Notes under the pieces: model-generated
Database searches by the model: none
Told to the model about the DNA's origin: nothing
What the model saw: the letters and a program-made list of their open reading frames with translations, nothing else
Source: Oceanicola sp. 502str15
Lineage (GTDB): Bacteria; Pseudomonadota; Alphaproteobacteria; Rhodobacterales; Rhodobacteraceae
Length of the DNA: 64,000 nt
Reading direction: 5' to 3'
NCBI RefSeq assembly: GCF_024105635.1
Contig: NZ_WYDQ01000001.1
Location: 3,968,501-4,032,500, forward strand
Translations under genes and position numbers: made by a program
Shown here: in pieces, positions 16,043-25,765 of the stretch
How the letters are laid out: every line of letters starts with the position of its first letter
Position numbering within the stretch: the first letter of the stretch is position 1

Positions 16043-18892
16043 TTGGCAGACCTACCAAAAGATTGTCCGATCTGCCTTTACCAAGACCAGGGCGTGATCG
16101 CCGCACCTCGACACGTGGCGCGCTGGGATGAACTGACCGCGCCTGAGCAAAAGCTAATGCTCGCTGAGGTCGGGCGAGCCCTCGGCAGACGCGTTGGGGC
16201 GCTCGTCGCAAGCGTTGAACATGATCACTTCCACCTTAAAGTACTCACAGATGATCCGCGTCGTGCCCGCCTCACCACAGGCGGCAACGACCCGCTGCTG
16301 CCGCTCTTGGCGGAGCGTTTGGACCAGGCTCAATCGGTCGATCTCGCAGTCGCTTTCGCCATGGACAGTGGCGTTGCCCTGCTGGAGCCATGGTTGCGCG
16401 AACTATTGGCTCGCGGCGGCCGGCTCCGTATCGTGGTAGGCGACTATCTGGACACTACCGACCCTACCGCGCTTGGCAGGCTGCATGACCTCGAAGGCGC
16501 CGAGCTCTATGTCTTTGAGACGGGTGGGCTCAGCTTTCATCCTAAGGCGTGGCTCTTTCGTGCTGCCGATAAGCGTGGCGCGGCAATCGTCGGCAGTTCT
16601 AATCTTTCGCAATCGGCGCTGAGCGACGGGGTTGAATGGAACCTGCACTCGGAGGATGCCGCCGACCAAGTCGCCACCGCCTTCGAGGATTTGCTGGGTC
16701 GGCCGCAGGTTCGGTCGCTGACGCTTAACTGGATCGAGGCCTACGCAAAGCGCCGCCGCTCCCGCCCCCTGCCTGAGTTTACTGCGCAGATCGTAGCTGA
16801 AGAGGATCCGCCGCCGGACCCGCATTCGATCCAAGCTGAAGCTCTGGAGGCCCTGGCGCGTACGCGCCAACACGACTTTCGCGCAGGCTTGGTCGTTCTC
16901 GCGACAGGCCTGGGCAAGACCTGGCTCGCCGCCTTCGACACGCTCGCGGTCAATGCGCAGCGCATCCTCTTCGTTGCGCACCGCGACGAGATCCTGACCC
17001 AGGCCATGGCCGCGTTCCGTCGTATCCGCCCTGAGGCCACACTCGGGCGCTACACTGGTTCTGAAAAGGCTCCAGAGGCGGACATTCTATTTGCCTCTGT
17101 GCAGACACTCGGCCGTGTGGGGCACCTGCGTCAGTTTGCGCCGGACCACTTCGATTACCTCGTTGTTGACGAGTTCCATCACGCCGCTGCCCGCACCTAC
17201 CAGTCGGTGATCGGGCACTTCACGCCGCGCTTTCTACTTGGTCTGACTGCGACGCCAGACCGGTCCGACGGTGCCGATTTGCTGGGCCTCTGCGGTGAGA
17301 ACCTCGTTTACAGCTGTGACCTGTTCCGCGGGATCGACGCAGGTCGCCTGTCGCCGTTCCATTACTTCGGCGTGCCCGATGACGTGGATTACGCGCAGAT
17401 CCCCTGGCGGTCTGGACAGTTCGACCCCACGGCGCTGGAAGCGGTCTTGGCCACACAGGCCCGAGCGCAAAATGCGCTTGAGCAATACCGCGACAAGGCG
17501 AAGGGCCCCGCCATCGGCTTTTGCTGTTCCATGCTGCACGCAGATTACATGGCCGAGGTCTTCAACGCCGCTGGTATTCGTGCCGTATCGGTTCATTCCG
17601 GCCCAGGGTCTGCCCCTCGCGCCTCGTCTCTTGTGGCCCTGGGGCGTGGCGAGATCGACATTCTCTTTGCCGTGGACATGTTTAACGAAGGCGTCGACGT
17701 CCCCGAGATCGGGACCGTGCTCATGCTGCGCCCGACCGAAAGCGCCATCATATGGTTGCAGCAGCTGGGCCGGGGGCTGCGAAAAGTCGAAGGCAAGATT
17801 CTGCAGGTCATCGACTACATCGGCAACCACCGCAGCTTCCTGACCAAAGTTGCCACGCTGCTGCAATCCGGCAGCGGCGACCGGTCAATCTCCAACCGCC
17901 TCGACACGGTGGTAAGTGGCAATTTCCAGATGCCCGCTGGCTGCGAGATCACCTACGATCTGGAGGTCATTGAAACTCTCCGCGCCCTTCTCCGCCCGCG
18001 GGAAGGTGCCGCTGAGATCGAGGCCTTCTATCGTGATTTTCGGGATCGCACTGGCGCTCGCCCGACGGCCGCTGAGCTTTATCGCAACGCATTTGATCCG
18101 CGGGCCTCGGGGCATGGAAGCTGGTTCACCTTCGTCCGCGACATGGGTGACGCATTGCCAGAGCGTCCTTTCGCCACCCACGGTCGCCTGCTCTCGGACA
18201 TCGAGAAACCACGCGTGCTGAATCGTGACGCACTGATCGGCCTGCGCGATTTGGCCTCCGGCCGCGCGCCTACGGAAGGTGCTTCCGAGCTTGCCTTCAA
18301 CACCCATGTCACCGCCGAAGGCACGCGCCTCGCCCGGCCCGATGCTACGGGAGACCTTGGCAATCTGGTCGACGAGCTGGTGGAATGGCGGCTTGCGGAA
18401 ATGCCTCTGGTCCGCGCGGCCGCCGAACCAAAGCCCACCTTCGAGGGCAAACCCGATACGCTCGTGCCCTTCCAGCGATACTTCGTCCCGGATATCGCCG
18501 CGCACTTCGGCGTCGAATGGGCCAACCATCTCTGGCGCACGGGTATGAAGCCTCTGCCAGACAAGAAGATCATGATCTTGCTCGCCGGCGTAGCGAACCA
18601 AGAACAGGTCTACCCAAATGAGTTTCTTTCACCGACCCGCCTGCAATGGTTCAGCCAGAACCAGACCAAGCAAGAGGGGAAACACGGCCGTATCCTCAAT
18701 GGCAAGGAAGGCCACGCGGTGCACCTTTTCGTGCGGCGAGGCAACAAAGTAAACGGCAAGGTGAACCCCTTCATCTACTGCGGCCAGCCTCGTTTTACCG
18801 GTTGGGAGGGTGAAAAGCCAATCAAGGTGCAATGGGATCTTTCCACGCCGGTGCCAAGCTCCCTTTGGGCAGAACTCGGGGTCCCGCAATGA
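16043..18892 (+). CDS. HIT-like / phospholipase D nuclease / SF2 helicase fusion
   Basis: This 949-residue protein combines several domains. Residues 8-11 (CPIC) and 60-64 (HDHFH, a histidine-triad HxHxH) suggest a truncated HIT-like module. Residues 100-235 form a phospholipase-D-type nuclease with H167-x-K169 and GSSNLS at 185-190. A superfamily 2 helicase follows, with ATGLGKT at 288-294, DEFH at 377-380 and TATP at 403-406, then QQLGRGLRK. The last 300 residues resemble the DUF3427 region of such helicases. The TTG start has GGAG about 12 bases upstream and gives the CPIC motif near the N-terminus. With the next gene it probably forms a DNA-processing pair, likely in defence; this is inference. 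Confidence 0.82.
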   Translation: MADLPKDCPICLYQDQGVIAAPRHVARWDELTAPEQKLMLAEVGRALGRRVGALVASVEHDHFHLKVLTDDPRRARLTTGGNDPLLPLLAERLDQAQSVDLAVAFAMDSGVALLEPWLRELLARGGRLRIVVGDYLDTTDPTALGRLHDLEGAELYVFETGGLSFHPKAWLFRAADKRGAAIVGSSNLSQSALSDGVEWNLHSEDAADQVATAFEDLLGRPQVRSLTLNWIEAYAKRRRSRPLPEFTAQIVAEEDPPPDPHSIQAEALEALARTRQHDFRAGLVVLATGLGKTWLAAFDTLAVNAQRILFVAHRDEILTQAMAAFRRIRPEATLGRYTGSEKAPEADILFASVQTLGRVGHLRQFAPDHFDYLVVDEFHHAAARTYQSVIGHFTPRFLLGLTATPDRSDGADLLGLCGENLVYSCDLFRGIDAGRLSPFHYFGVPDDVDYAQIPWRSGQFDPTALEAVLATQARAQNALEQYRDKAKGPAIGFCCSMLHADYMAEVFNAAGIRAVSVHSGPGSAPRASSLVALGRGEIDILFAVDMFNEGVDVPEIGTVLMLRPTESAIIWLQQLGRGLRKVEGKILQVIDYIGNHRSFLTKVATLLQSGSGDRSISNRLDTVVSGNFQMPAGCEITYDLEVIETLRALLRPREGAAEIEAFYRDFRDRTGARPTAAELYRNAFDPRASGHGSWFTFVRDMGDALPERPFATHGRLLSDIEKPRVLNRDALIGLRDLASGRAPTEGASELAFNTHVTAEGTRLARPDATGDLGNLVDELVEWRLAEMPLVRAAAEPKPTFEGKPDTLVPFQRYFVPDIAAHFGVEWANHLWRTGMKPLPDKKIMILLAGVANQEQVYPNEFLSPTRLQWFSQNQTKQEGKHGRILNGKEGHAVHLFVRRGNKVNGKVNPFIYCGQPRFTGWEGEKPIKVQWDLSTPVPSSLWAELGVPQ

Positions 18893-18925
18893 CGGCTCTC
18901 CGGAGAACAGGCGCTTAGGCTCGGT

Positions 18926-21900
18926 ATGACAGATAATCCACGCCAAGGTCTGATTTCGCGGTTCCTTTCGTGGACTGGCGATGCCGAAAACGCCGGATCC
19001 CCGGTGGAACCCGGCGTCCAGCTTAACGCTTGGGCAGACAATGCGAGCCGCACGGTTCAAGAGCTTCTCGTCCCTTTGCTGCGCCAGCCCCCCTGCCTCA
19101 TCGTTACGGGCTACCAGGATTTCTTGTCATCGCTTTCGATTCTGCTGAACGCCGTTCCGAACCTGCTCGACCAACCCGCAGGAAGTTATCGGATAGTTTT
19201 TGGTTCCAACACTGAGACGCGTAAGACCTTAGGAGGCGAAGGGCGGAGCGTCGACGAGGAGGCACGCCATTACTACCTCGGTAGCCGCGGTCTTTCGGTC
19301 TCGGACCTCGCTGATCTGCGTGCTGTCCTCGCAGTAGAGGCTATCGAACGCGGGATTATTCAGTTCCGCGTCTTCGATCAGGACCTGGCGCGTGAGCAGA
19401 TCGGACGACGCCCAACTATGCTGCACGCCAAACTCTTTGTTGGCCCAAAGGCGGCGCTGTCGGGTAGCGCCAATTTTTCGCAGGGTGGGTTGCGGCGTAA
19501 TCTCGAGTTTATCGATGACGTCAGCGATCGGTCCGATCTTGCTATCGCGCGACGGACGGCGGCAGAAAACTACTGGGGTATGGGCCGCGACTGGACCGAC
19601 GCCGCGTTAGAGATACTGCATGCTCTGCTCCGCCTCGTCAGTCCCGAAGAAGCTGTTGCCCGTACAGTGATCGAGGCCACCAGTTTCACGCCATGGTGCG
19701 TGGCAGGGGACACCAGCACGGGGCGTCCGCCGCAACCTTTTCAAGCGGAATTGGTCTACGAGGCTGCGGGGACCATCTACGAGCATGGCTTTGCCTTCGT
19801 CGAGGCTCCAACCGGTGCGGGCAAGACCGACATCGGCAAACACCTCGCTACCGTCTTGCCGGTCAGTCATGGACAGACGGTGTTTAGCTGGGGAGAGCGA
19901 GCTGACCAGCAGCGTCTCGGTTCACTTGCTCTGATCCCCGCCAGCGTCCTGAAGAACTGGACCACAAACGCACCGGCGAATTTCAAGCCGATCAAGCACA
20001 GCCACCTTTCGCGCAAGAGCGAAGAAGCTGAACTGGACGAGGTAAACCGCAACGTCCGATCTTCAGCTGCGCTGATCGTCGATGAAAGCCATCGCCTCAG
20101 CTCGCGGTACTTAGCTCCATCTGCTCGGTCTCTCGTCTTCGAACGCAGTCCCGCGATTTGGACCGCTTGCCTGTCGGCCACACTCATGGGCAACCAAGGG
20201 CTGGATGGTCTCCTTGCCTTCCACGAAAAGCGCGCTTCGATTTATGTGCCGCCACCTATCACCGATCAGATAAACAACCACATGCAGCGCGTGCGCGAGC
20301 GCGGGACGCTCCACAATCAGCGCAACCAGTTAACAGAGCGTATCGAAGCCCAAGCACTTCAGGAAGATCTCTTTGACGATGCTGCCTCGCTACAGCAGCA
20401 ATTGGACCAGATCGAATCTGAGCTAGAAGCCCGCGATCTAAACCTACGGTCCTTGCAAGAAGGGCTGGCCACGGTGCTTTCGCCCTATGTCGTCCGCCGT
20501 CAGCGCGCCTGTATCGGCGAGAGCCGGGAACGGTCGAAGACCTCATTCGTCTATCCCACCGTTAAGAGCCACAGGCGTGACACTGAGCTCGATGCTCAGC
20601 AAGCTCGGGTCATCCATCGCATCAAGGTTTTGGCCGAGGCGATCACGACCGGCGTGACCCTCGTCTCTGCCGATCCAAAGCGGGCCGGTCAGACGGAGAT
20701 CCGCTTCCATGACAAGTCGCGCATTCACATCCGGAATTTCCTCGCGATTCTGCGCGCTTCCGTCACGTTCTCTCGCGAAGAATGGGCCCGTGAGCGTGAG
20801 GTCGGCGCGGACCAGCGCGGTCGCGCCTCCATTGGAGAAAGCCTGCGACGCGCGGAGCGTCAGAATGCCCGCGGCATTTTACTTCCGGACGGTGAACTCC
20901 AGGAGGAGCGTCCTATCCAAGCCGAAGAAAGCGACACCCCGATTTGTGATCGCATATCTGCCCTCCTCAACCACCCATGCCTCGACGCGATCGACGAGGG
21001 CCGTGCCGACGCGATGCGCGCTATCCTGCGCAAACATCCGCATGCGATCTTCCTTGCGGAACGCGTCGGCGTGCTCGAAGTCTATGCCCGCCTTCTCGCC
21101 GGGCAGCGGGGCCGTGGGCCGGAGGTCTACGTCGTCGCCCCTGGAGCCAAGTTAAGGACTGGCAAGAAGCTGCACCATCTACGCTCCGGCGCCGAGGCGC
21201 AGGAGGTCTTTGGGATCGACGGCCGAAAGGTTGAGCCGTTCAAACAGCGCGCCATGTTCATGACTTTCCAGATGGCGGAGGGGATAAACCTGCAACAGGC
21301 TTCGGCACTGGGCATTATTGGAGTCACGTCCGATATCAAGAGCCTGATCCAAGGGCTGGGGAGGATCGATCGGATCGACAGCCCGCATCCCGTCATCCAC
21401 TACTTCACTTTCGATTTGCCCGGCGTGGTCCTGTCTTCGGACTACAAGGCGCGCGAACGCGTCGCTGGAATCGCGCTATTGTCCGGCGTGGGCGCCACTG
21501 ACCTAGCCACGGAGATTGAGGAATTTGCCGCCGGCGATCTGACGGACTTGGTTTTGGACCAGGTCAAGAAGCCGCGTGTCCTGCGAACGGGCAACTACTT
21601 CGACCAAGTCGAGAATCTGCGCAGGGGAATTCCCCCCGAGGTCATGCAGCGGGTCCGCACAGCGGCGCCGCGGGGACTATGGGGCGCGGAACTCTGCGTC
21701 TTGTCCTCGACCGAGCCCGCATCAATACTCTTGCTCGGAAAACGTACCGGTGGCCCGAGCGATCCTAGCGTTCTGCCGCCCCGTCTGCTGGCTATTCGTC
21801 AGAGCGCGGAAGGCTCCGAGATCATTGGCGAGCAATCAGAAGTCGCGCGCTTGCTCGTAGCGGCTTATTCCGAGACACGTCGTCGCGGCTTGCACCAGGA

Positions 21901-22363
21901 TCGCCCAAGCATCACTTCCATCTCCAAGACGCTTGACCACCTCTCCGGTACCCTGGCTCACCTGAAGCACTGGGACATTCGCCCTGCTCGCACAGTGTCT
22001 CTTCTAAGCTCTTTGGCGGACTTCTTGTCTGAGAGCCCGAGCAACGACCAGGGTCAGGAGTGCTTCGGCAATCTGATCCTCCCTGCGATCGAGAAACTAG
22101 CCGAAACCTGGGCGCATGAACTCGACGTGTTCTGGATTGCCGCCAAAGAAGCCGTCAGCCAACGCAGCGCTGCGGGAGTTGAAATCCCGGACTACCTAGG
22201 GATCAACGCAATCTACGAACGCTTCCAAGCGCAGCCGATGGAGGTGCAGGCAGCGGTCCGGGGCCGGATGGGTTCTCTGCTGGAAAGATGCAAGGAGCTC
22301 TCAGCGGGACAGGCCATCGATGTGCTGGGACGGGTTTCCGTGATCTTCGACGCTCGAACTTAG
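18926..22363 (+). CDS. Phospholipase D nuclease / SF2 helicase fusion, second partner
   Basis: This 1145-residue protein starts 33 bp after the previous gene. A phospholipase-D-like domain covers about residues 40-220, with MLHAKLF (H167-x-K169) and SGSANFSQGG (180-185). A helicase follows, with APTGAGKT at 294-301, DESH at 386-389, SAT at 417-419 and QGLGRIDRID in the second RecA domain. An insertion of about 80 residues rich in Q and E (after DQINNHMQRVRERG) looks like a coiled coil. The last 300 residues are unrecognised and helical. It has one HKD motif per chain, so the nuclease would need to dimerise, perhaps with its neighbour. I do not know a named system with this pair. Confidence 0.78.
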   Translation: MTDNPRQGLISRFLSWTGDAENAGSPVEPGVQLNAWADNASRTVQELLVPLLRQPPCLIVTGYQDFLSSLSILLNAVPNLLDQPAGSYRIVFGSNTETRKTLGGEGRSVDEEARHYYLGSRGLSVSDLADLRAVLAVEAIERGIIQFRVFDQDLAREQIGRRPTMLHAKLFVGPKAALSGSANFSQGGLRRNLEFIDDVSDRSDLAIARRTAAENYWGMGRDWTDAALEILHALLRLVSPEEAVARTVIEATSFTPWCVAGDTSTGRPPQPFQAELVYEAAGTIYEHGFAFVEAPTGAGKTDIGKHLATVLPVSHGQTVFSWGERADQQRLGSLALIPASVLKNWTTNAPANFKPIKHSHLSRKSEEAELDEVNRNVRSSAALIVDESHRLSSRYLAPSARSLVFERSPAIWTACLSATLMGNQGLDGLLAFHEKRASIYVPPPITDQINNHMQRVRERGTLHNQRNQLTERIEAQALQEDLFDDAASLQQQLDQIESELEARDLNLRSLQEGLATVLSPYVVRRQRACIGESRERSKTSFVYPTVKSHRRDTELDAQQARVIHRIKVLAEAITTGVTLVSADPKRAGQTEIRFHDKSRIHIRNFLAILRASVTFSREEWAREREVGADQRGRASIGESLRRAERQNARGILLPDGELQEERPIQAEESDTPICDRISALLNHPCLDAIDEGRADAMRAILRKHPHAIFLAERVGVLEVYARLLAGQRGRGPEVYVVAPGAKLRTGKKLHHLRSGAEAQEVFGIDGRKVEPFKQRAMFMTFQMAEGINLQQASALGIIGVTSDIKSLIQGLGRIDRIDSPHPVIHYFTFDLPGVVLSSDYKARERVAGIALLSGVGATDLATEIEEFAAGDLTDLVLDQVKKPRVLRTGNYFDQVENLRRGIPPEVMQRVRTAAPRGLWGAELCVLSSTEPASILLLGKRTGGPSDPSVLPPRLLAIRQSAEGSEIIGEQSEVARLLVAAYSETRRRGLHQDRPSITSISKTLDHLSGTLAHLKHWDIRPARTVSLLSSLADFLSESPSNDQGQECFGNLILPAIEKLAETWAHELDVFWIAAKEAVSQRSAAGVEIPDYLGINAIYERFQAQPMEVQAAVRGRMGSLLERCKELSAGQAIDVLGRVSVIFDART

Positions 22364-22878
22364 GGGGCGAACCCAGCGTGTGCAGGTCAGCGTCGGTCCG
22401 GCCCCCCGCTTCCTGAATGCGTTCAGAGAGTATCAGTACCGGCGGGCGGCGAGAATTCAACAACCGATGGGCACCGGAGCGTGGCCTGAACGGGACGCCG
22501 CAAGTCTTCGTTTCGGTCAAAGCCTGGCCGTCGCTCCTGAGTTCGGGCCATGCAAGCGACAGACACCTATTTCTCCCCAGATGATCAGTTAGGCTTTTGA
22601 TCAGGAATGCTCGGTTACTATCAGAAACGGCCCAAACCTACCCTTGAATATAGGCATCCTCGCTGAAGTGTGGCCTGTCACACGGACCTTTGCTGCAGGT
22701 GCATGATCTCATCTGGTCCAAGATATCAGTGCGCCGGTCAAAGTCTGGTCCGTGGTCATAGAAATAGACAACCTATCGGAGTTGGATAGCAGTCATAACA
22801 TCTTCGTAGCGTACGCGCCCGCAAGCTGCTAATGCGCCGGTAGTGGATTAATGGTGCAAAAGGAATAGGTCACCCCAA
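22364..22878. other. 515-bp gene-free stretch
   Basis: I find no supported gene here. A forward frame of 70 codons near the start has no ribosome site or family likeness. A short piece around 22520 (CCTGGCCGTCGCTC) matches the DUF2924 gene sequence at its conserved WPSLS codons, which might be a remnant of an older cassette or chance. The stretch separates the helicase pair from the next gene and probably holds its promoter. Confidence 0.4.
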
Positions 22879-23586
22879 TTGCAAGACCGTTATGCCGGAG
22901 ATGTTGGAGACTTTGTAAAGCTCGGCCTACTGAGAGCCCTCTCACCGGGGCGCCAGTTGGGCGTAGCCTGGTACCGGTACCCCGACGAGAGCCACAACGG
23001 AGATGGGCGGCACGTCACCTATCTTAACCAACCGCAACGGTATGAACACCTGGACCCAGCCCTGTTCAGCCATCTTCGAAACATTACGAAAGATGAGCGT
23101 TCGATCGATTCATTGTTGCCAGTGCTGGAAGGGTCGATCTCACATGACGAAAGTGTAGACACCAGTATGGTACGCCCCCGTGACCGCCGGAACTGGCGCG
23201 CTGCCTGGTTCAAGCGTGTGTTAGATAGGCTATCATTGTGCGACTTTGTATTCGCAGATCCGGACAATGGCATCATCGATGATGCCGATTGGCGAAGAGG
23301 GCGCGCGAAGTTCGGCAAACAGGTGCCGCTCGCAGAGGTGCAGGAATTAGCCGAAGGTCGATGCGCACTGATCTACCATCATAACACTCGGCGGCGAGGC
23401 GGTCATGATGCTGAGGTGGATCATTGGCTTGGCCAGATCGGGATGCCGGGCATGGCAGTGCGGGCGACCGCCTACAGCCCAAGGACATTCTTTGTGCTGA
23501 ACCCCAGCGCAGAAATCGAGGCGCGAATCGAAGAGTTTTGCCAGAAGTGGGCAAGTTTGAAGGTGCATCTGCACAGAGCGCGATAA
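22879..23586 (+). CDS. Unknown protein with DPDNG motif (possible RlmJ-like fold)
   Basis: This 235-residue protein belongs to a widespread unnamed family that I recall only as hypothetical. Visible conserved parts are DRYAGDVGDFVKLGLLRAL at the N-terminus, LGVAWYRYPDE, FVFADPDNGI, IYHHNTRRRGGH and RTFFVLNP. The order (N-terminal GD-x-x-D-x-x-K, central acidic-proline motif, late NP strand) recalls the methyltransferase RlmJ, but the usual DPPY is replaced by DPDNG, so a nuclease or unrelated enzyme is equally possible. Start is TTG, as the conserved family N-terminus begins there. Confidence 0.65.
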   Translation: MQDRYAGDVGDFVKLGLLRALSPGRQLGVAWYRYPDESHNGDGRHVTYLNQPQRYEHLDPALFSHLRNITKDERSIDSLLPVLEGSISHDESVDTSMVRPRDRRNWRAAWFKRVLDRLSLCDFVFADPDNGIIDDADWRRGRAKFGKQVPLAEVQELAEGRCALIYHHNTRRRGGHDAEVDHWLGQIGMPGMAVRATAYSPRTFFVLNPSAEIEARIEEFCQKWASLKVHLHRAR

Positions 23587-23734
23587 CATCGCTCCGTCTC
23601 GTACCGGCCCAATGCTGCCCTTCACAACGATCAGCAACGCTGCAATGCAGCTTTCCCAAAGCAGACTTTAAGACAGACACTCTTTAATTGTTCATCGCGA
23701 TGCATAACTCAAATTTGAGGATTGGAGAACGAGC

Positions 23735-24079
23735 ATGGCACTTTCAATGGATATGGACGCGCAAAAGGCTGAGCTTTTGTTATGAACGGCGCTTCTGGAC
23801 GACGCAAACAATGTGGGCGAAAGATTGGGGGCATTGAGCGCAGACATCAAAGTCGATGATGACGGCGACGCATGGATATCGTTGGACAAGGATCTCTGGC
23901 CAGAAGACAAGTAAGCACCTGAAGCGGAGGCAATTGCAAAGATGCTTTGGCTGGAAATCGCCTGGTCGATGACCTCTGGCGCCTTCCCGTTCGCTTGGCC
24001 TGGCATCGGTGAGTACGCGGACAAAACAACAACTTACTTCAAAATGGTATTGGACGCCTATGGCGGGCAAAAACTCTGA
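23735..24079 (+). pseudogene. Small unknown gene with two in-frame stops
   Basis: From the ATG at 23735 the frame encodes a coherent acidic protein of about 113 residues interrupted by TGA at 23783 and TAA at 23912. The segments are MALSMDMDAQKAELLL, then a piece with DDDGDAWISLDKDLWPEDK, then a piece with IAWSMTSGAFPFAWPGIGEY and VLDAYGGQKL. Reading through both stops in one frame gives protein-like composition up to a final TGA, which neighbouring frames do not. It is too broken to appear as a normal gene. I do not recognise the family. AGAACGAG precedes the ATG as a weak ribosome site. Confidence 0.6.
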
Positions 24080-24250
24080 TAAGAGCGCCGAGTAGTTCGG
24101 GTCATCGAGGACGCACACGAACGGTCTAGGCGCTTGCGCCATAGCCTTTATGAAGGGCGTCGCTCAATACGCCCCTTAATCCTACGGGCCCTCCTTGCAC
24201 CTGTCAGCCAAGATGCATATTTGCTGCTTGAGGGCAGCAAGAGGCTAAAC

Positions 24251-25726
24251 ATGGGCGAGGCAAAACGGCGGCGAGAAAACGAGCGGCGTGCAGAGGCTTT
24301 CTCAAAGCCCATGAAGCGCGCTCGCTTCAACATTCTCACGACTGGCACACGACACTCCAAAACAGCGTTCATGTGTGAAGAAGTTTCGTGGTGGGCATCA
24401 GAAGGGGACGAGCTGCTTGGTTTAGTCGCGAGAGATACAACGGACAACGACTACCTGTGGATGGTTCTAGCGCGCGACAAAATTGGTCGTTTCCGGTGTG
24501 CATCATTGAGAACCGATTTCCGCGACCCAGTTCATGCCGAGAAGAAATTGCGCGTCGAGATGATGGAGATCATCGAAAAAGGCGAGATAGAAGAGTTTGG
24601 CGAACAGGGTGATGAGACCAACAGCCCACTCGACCCCTTTTACATACCACCCAATCTTACTGACGATAAGCTGCACCCCTACTTTCGGATGCTCGCGGAT
24701 GAACCAGGTCGAGCCCCCGCAAGAAAAGTAATCAGCGAATTGGCTCTCTGGCTAGCGCCAAAGGATCCTCACTTCGTGCGAGAATTCCAAACGACCGGAT
24801 TTGACCAACGCCTTTGGGAGTTGTTCCTTTGGGCGGCGTTTCGTGAGTTTTTCCTCGATGTTGAACAGTTAGAGGCACCCGATTTTCGTTGCCGCAGTCC
24901 GCTGATTGACTTCACGGTTGAAGCTACCACCGTGGCGCCATCTGAAGGCGGAGCCCTGCAGGAACACCCAAATCCGAAGACACCAGAGGAACGTGAGGCT
25001 TTCTTGCGTGATTACATGCCCATGAAGTTTGGTGGCCCATTAACCAGCAAACTCGAAAAGGCAAACAAAGCGGGTCAACGATACTGGGAACGCGAGGAAA
25101 GCAAGGGCAAGCCGTTTGCTATCGCCATCGCAGATTTCCACAAAATGGCCACCGAAGATGAGTTGGGGCCCATGACCTACACCCAGTCTGCGCTGTGGCA
25201 ATACTTGTATGGCTCACGTGTGACTTGGCATTTCAAGGAGGAACAGCTGATCATCGACAGTCATAAGATTGGCGAGCACGAATATAACGGCAAGAAAATA
25301 CCTTCGGGGTTCTTCGATCTACCCGATGCTGAGAACGTGTCCGCAGTGATTTTTTCGAATGCTGGCACGATTGCAAAGTTTGATCGCATGGGTGTTGCTG
25401 CGGGCTACGGAGCGCCGGGTTACGGCTATTTTCGCCTTGGTCTGAAGTACAATCCGGACCCAAAAGCTGTTGTTGGCGAGGCATTCAAGGTCGATGTCTC
25501 TGACCCGGACTATGAAGAATATTGGACTCAAGAGATTCAAGTGTTTCACAATCCCAACGCAAAACATCCTTTGCCCTTCGAGGCCCTACTTGGAGCGGCA
25601 CACCACTACTTTGAGGATGGGCAACTTCAGAGCCTGACGCCACACGATGCGGTGCTCAGTTCCTTTTCAATGCTCATTAAGTACACCGATAGTGAAAAAA
25701 GTGCTGCCGCGAAAGCCAAGGGCTGA
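24251..25726 (+). CDS. Unknown protein, possible PD-(D/E)XK-like nuclease
   Basis: The start was placed at the ATG giving MGEAKRRRENERR, a very common beginning in alphaproteobacterial proteins and preceded by AGAGG; the frame is open upstream. The 491-residue product is unnamed to me. A region near residues 230-320 (FRCRSPLIDFTVEATT, then GPLTSKLEKANKAGQRYWE and GKPFAIAIADFH) has the look of a restriction-fold core in which E-A-T replaces the usual E-x-K, followed by a lysine-rich helix. The preceding broken small gene and following restriction-like operon suggest a defence neighbourhood. Function remains unassigned. Confidence 0.6.
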   Translation: MGEAKRRRENERRAEAFSKPMKRARFNILTTGTRHSKTAFMCEEVSWWASEGDELLGLVARDTTDNDYLWMVLARDKIGRFRCASLRTDFRDPVHAEKKLRVEMMEIIEKGEIEEFGEQGDETNSPLDPFYIPPNLTDDKLHPYFRMLADEPGRAPARKVISELALWLAPKDPHFVREFQTTGFDQRLWELFLWAAFREFFLDVEQLEAPDFRCRSPLIDFTVEATTVAPSEGGALQEHPNPKTPEEREAFLRDYMPMKFGGPLTSKLEKANKAGQRYWEREESKGKPFAIAIADFHKMATEDELGPMTYTQSALWQYLYGSRVTWHFKEEQLIIDSHKIGEHEYNGKKIPSGFFDLPDAENVSAVIFSNAGTIAKFDRMGVAAGYGAPGYGYFRLGLKYNPDPKAVVGEAFKVDVSDPDYEEYWTQEIQVFHNPNAKHPLPFEALLGAAHHYFEDGQLQSLTPHDAVLSSFSMLIKYTDSEKSAAAKAKG

Positions 25727-25765
25727 TGAGCTCGTCGACTCTGCGATTGATAGTCGGGGAGCAAT

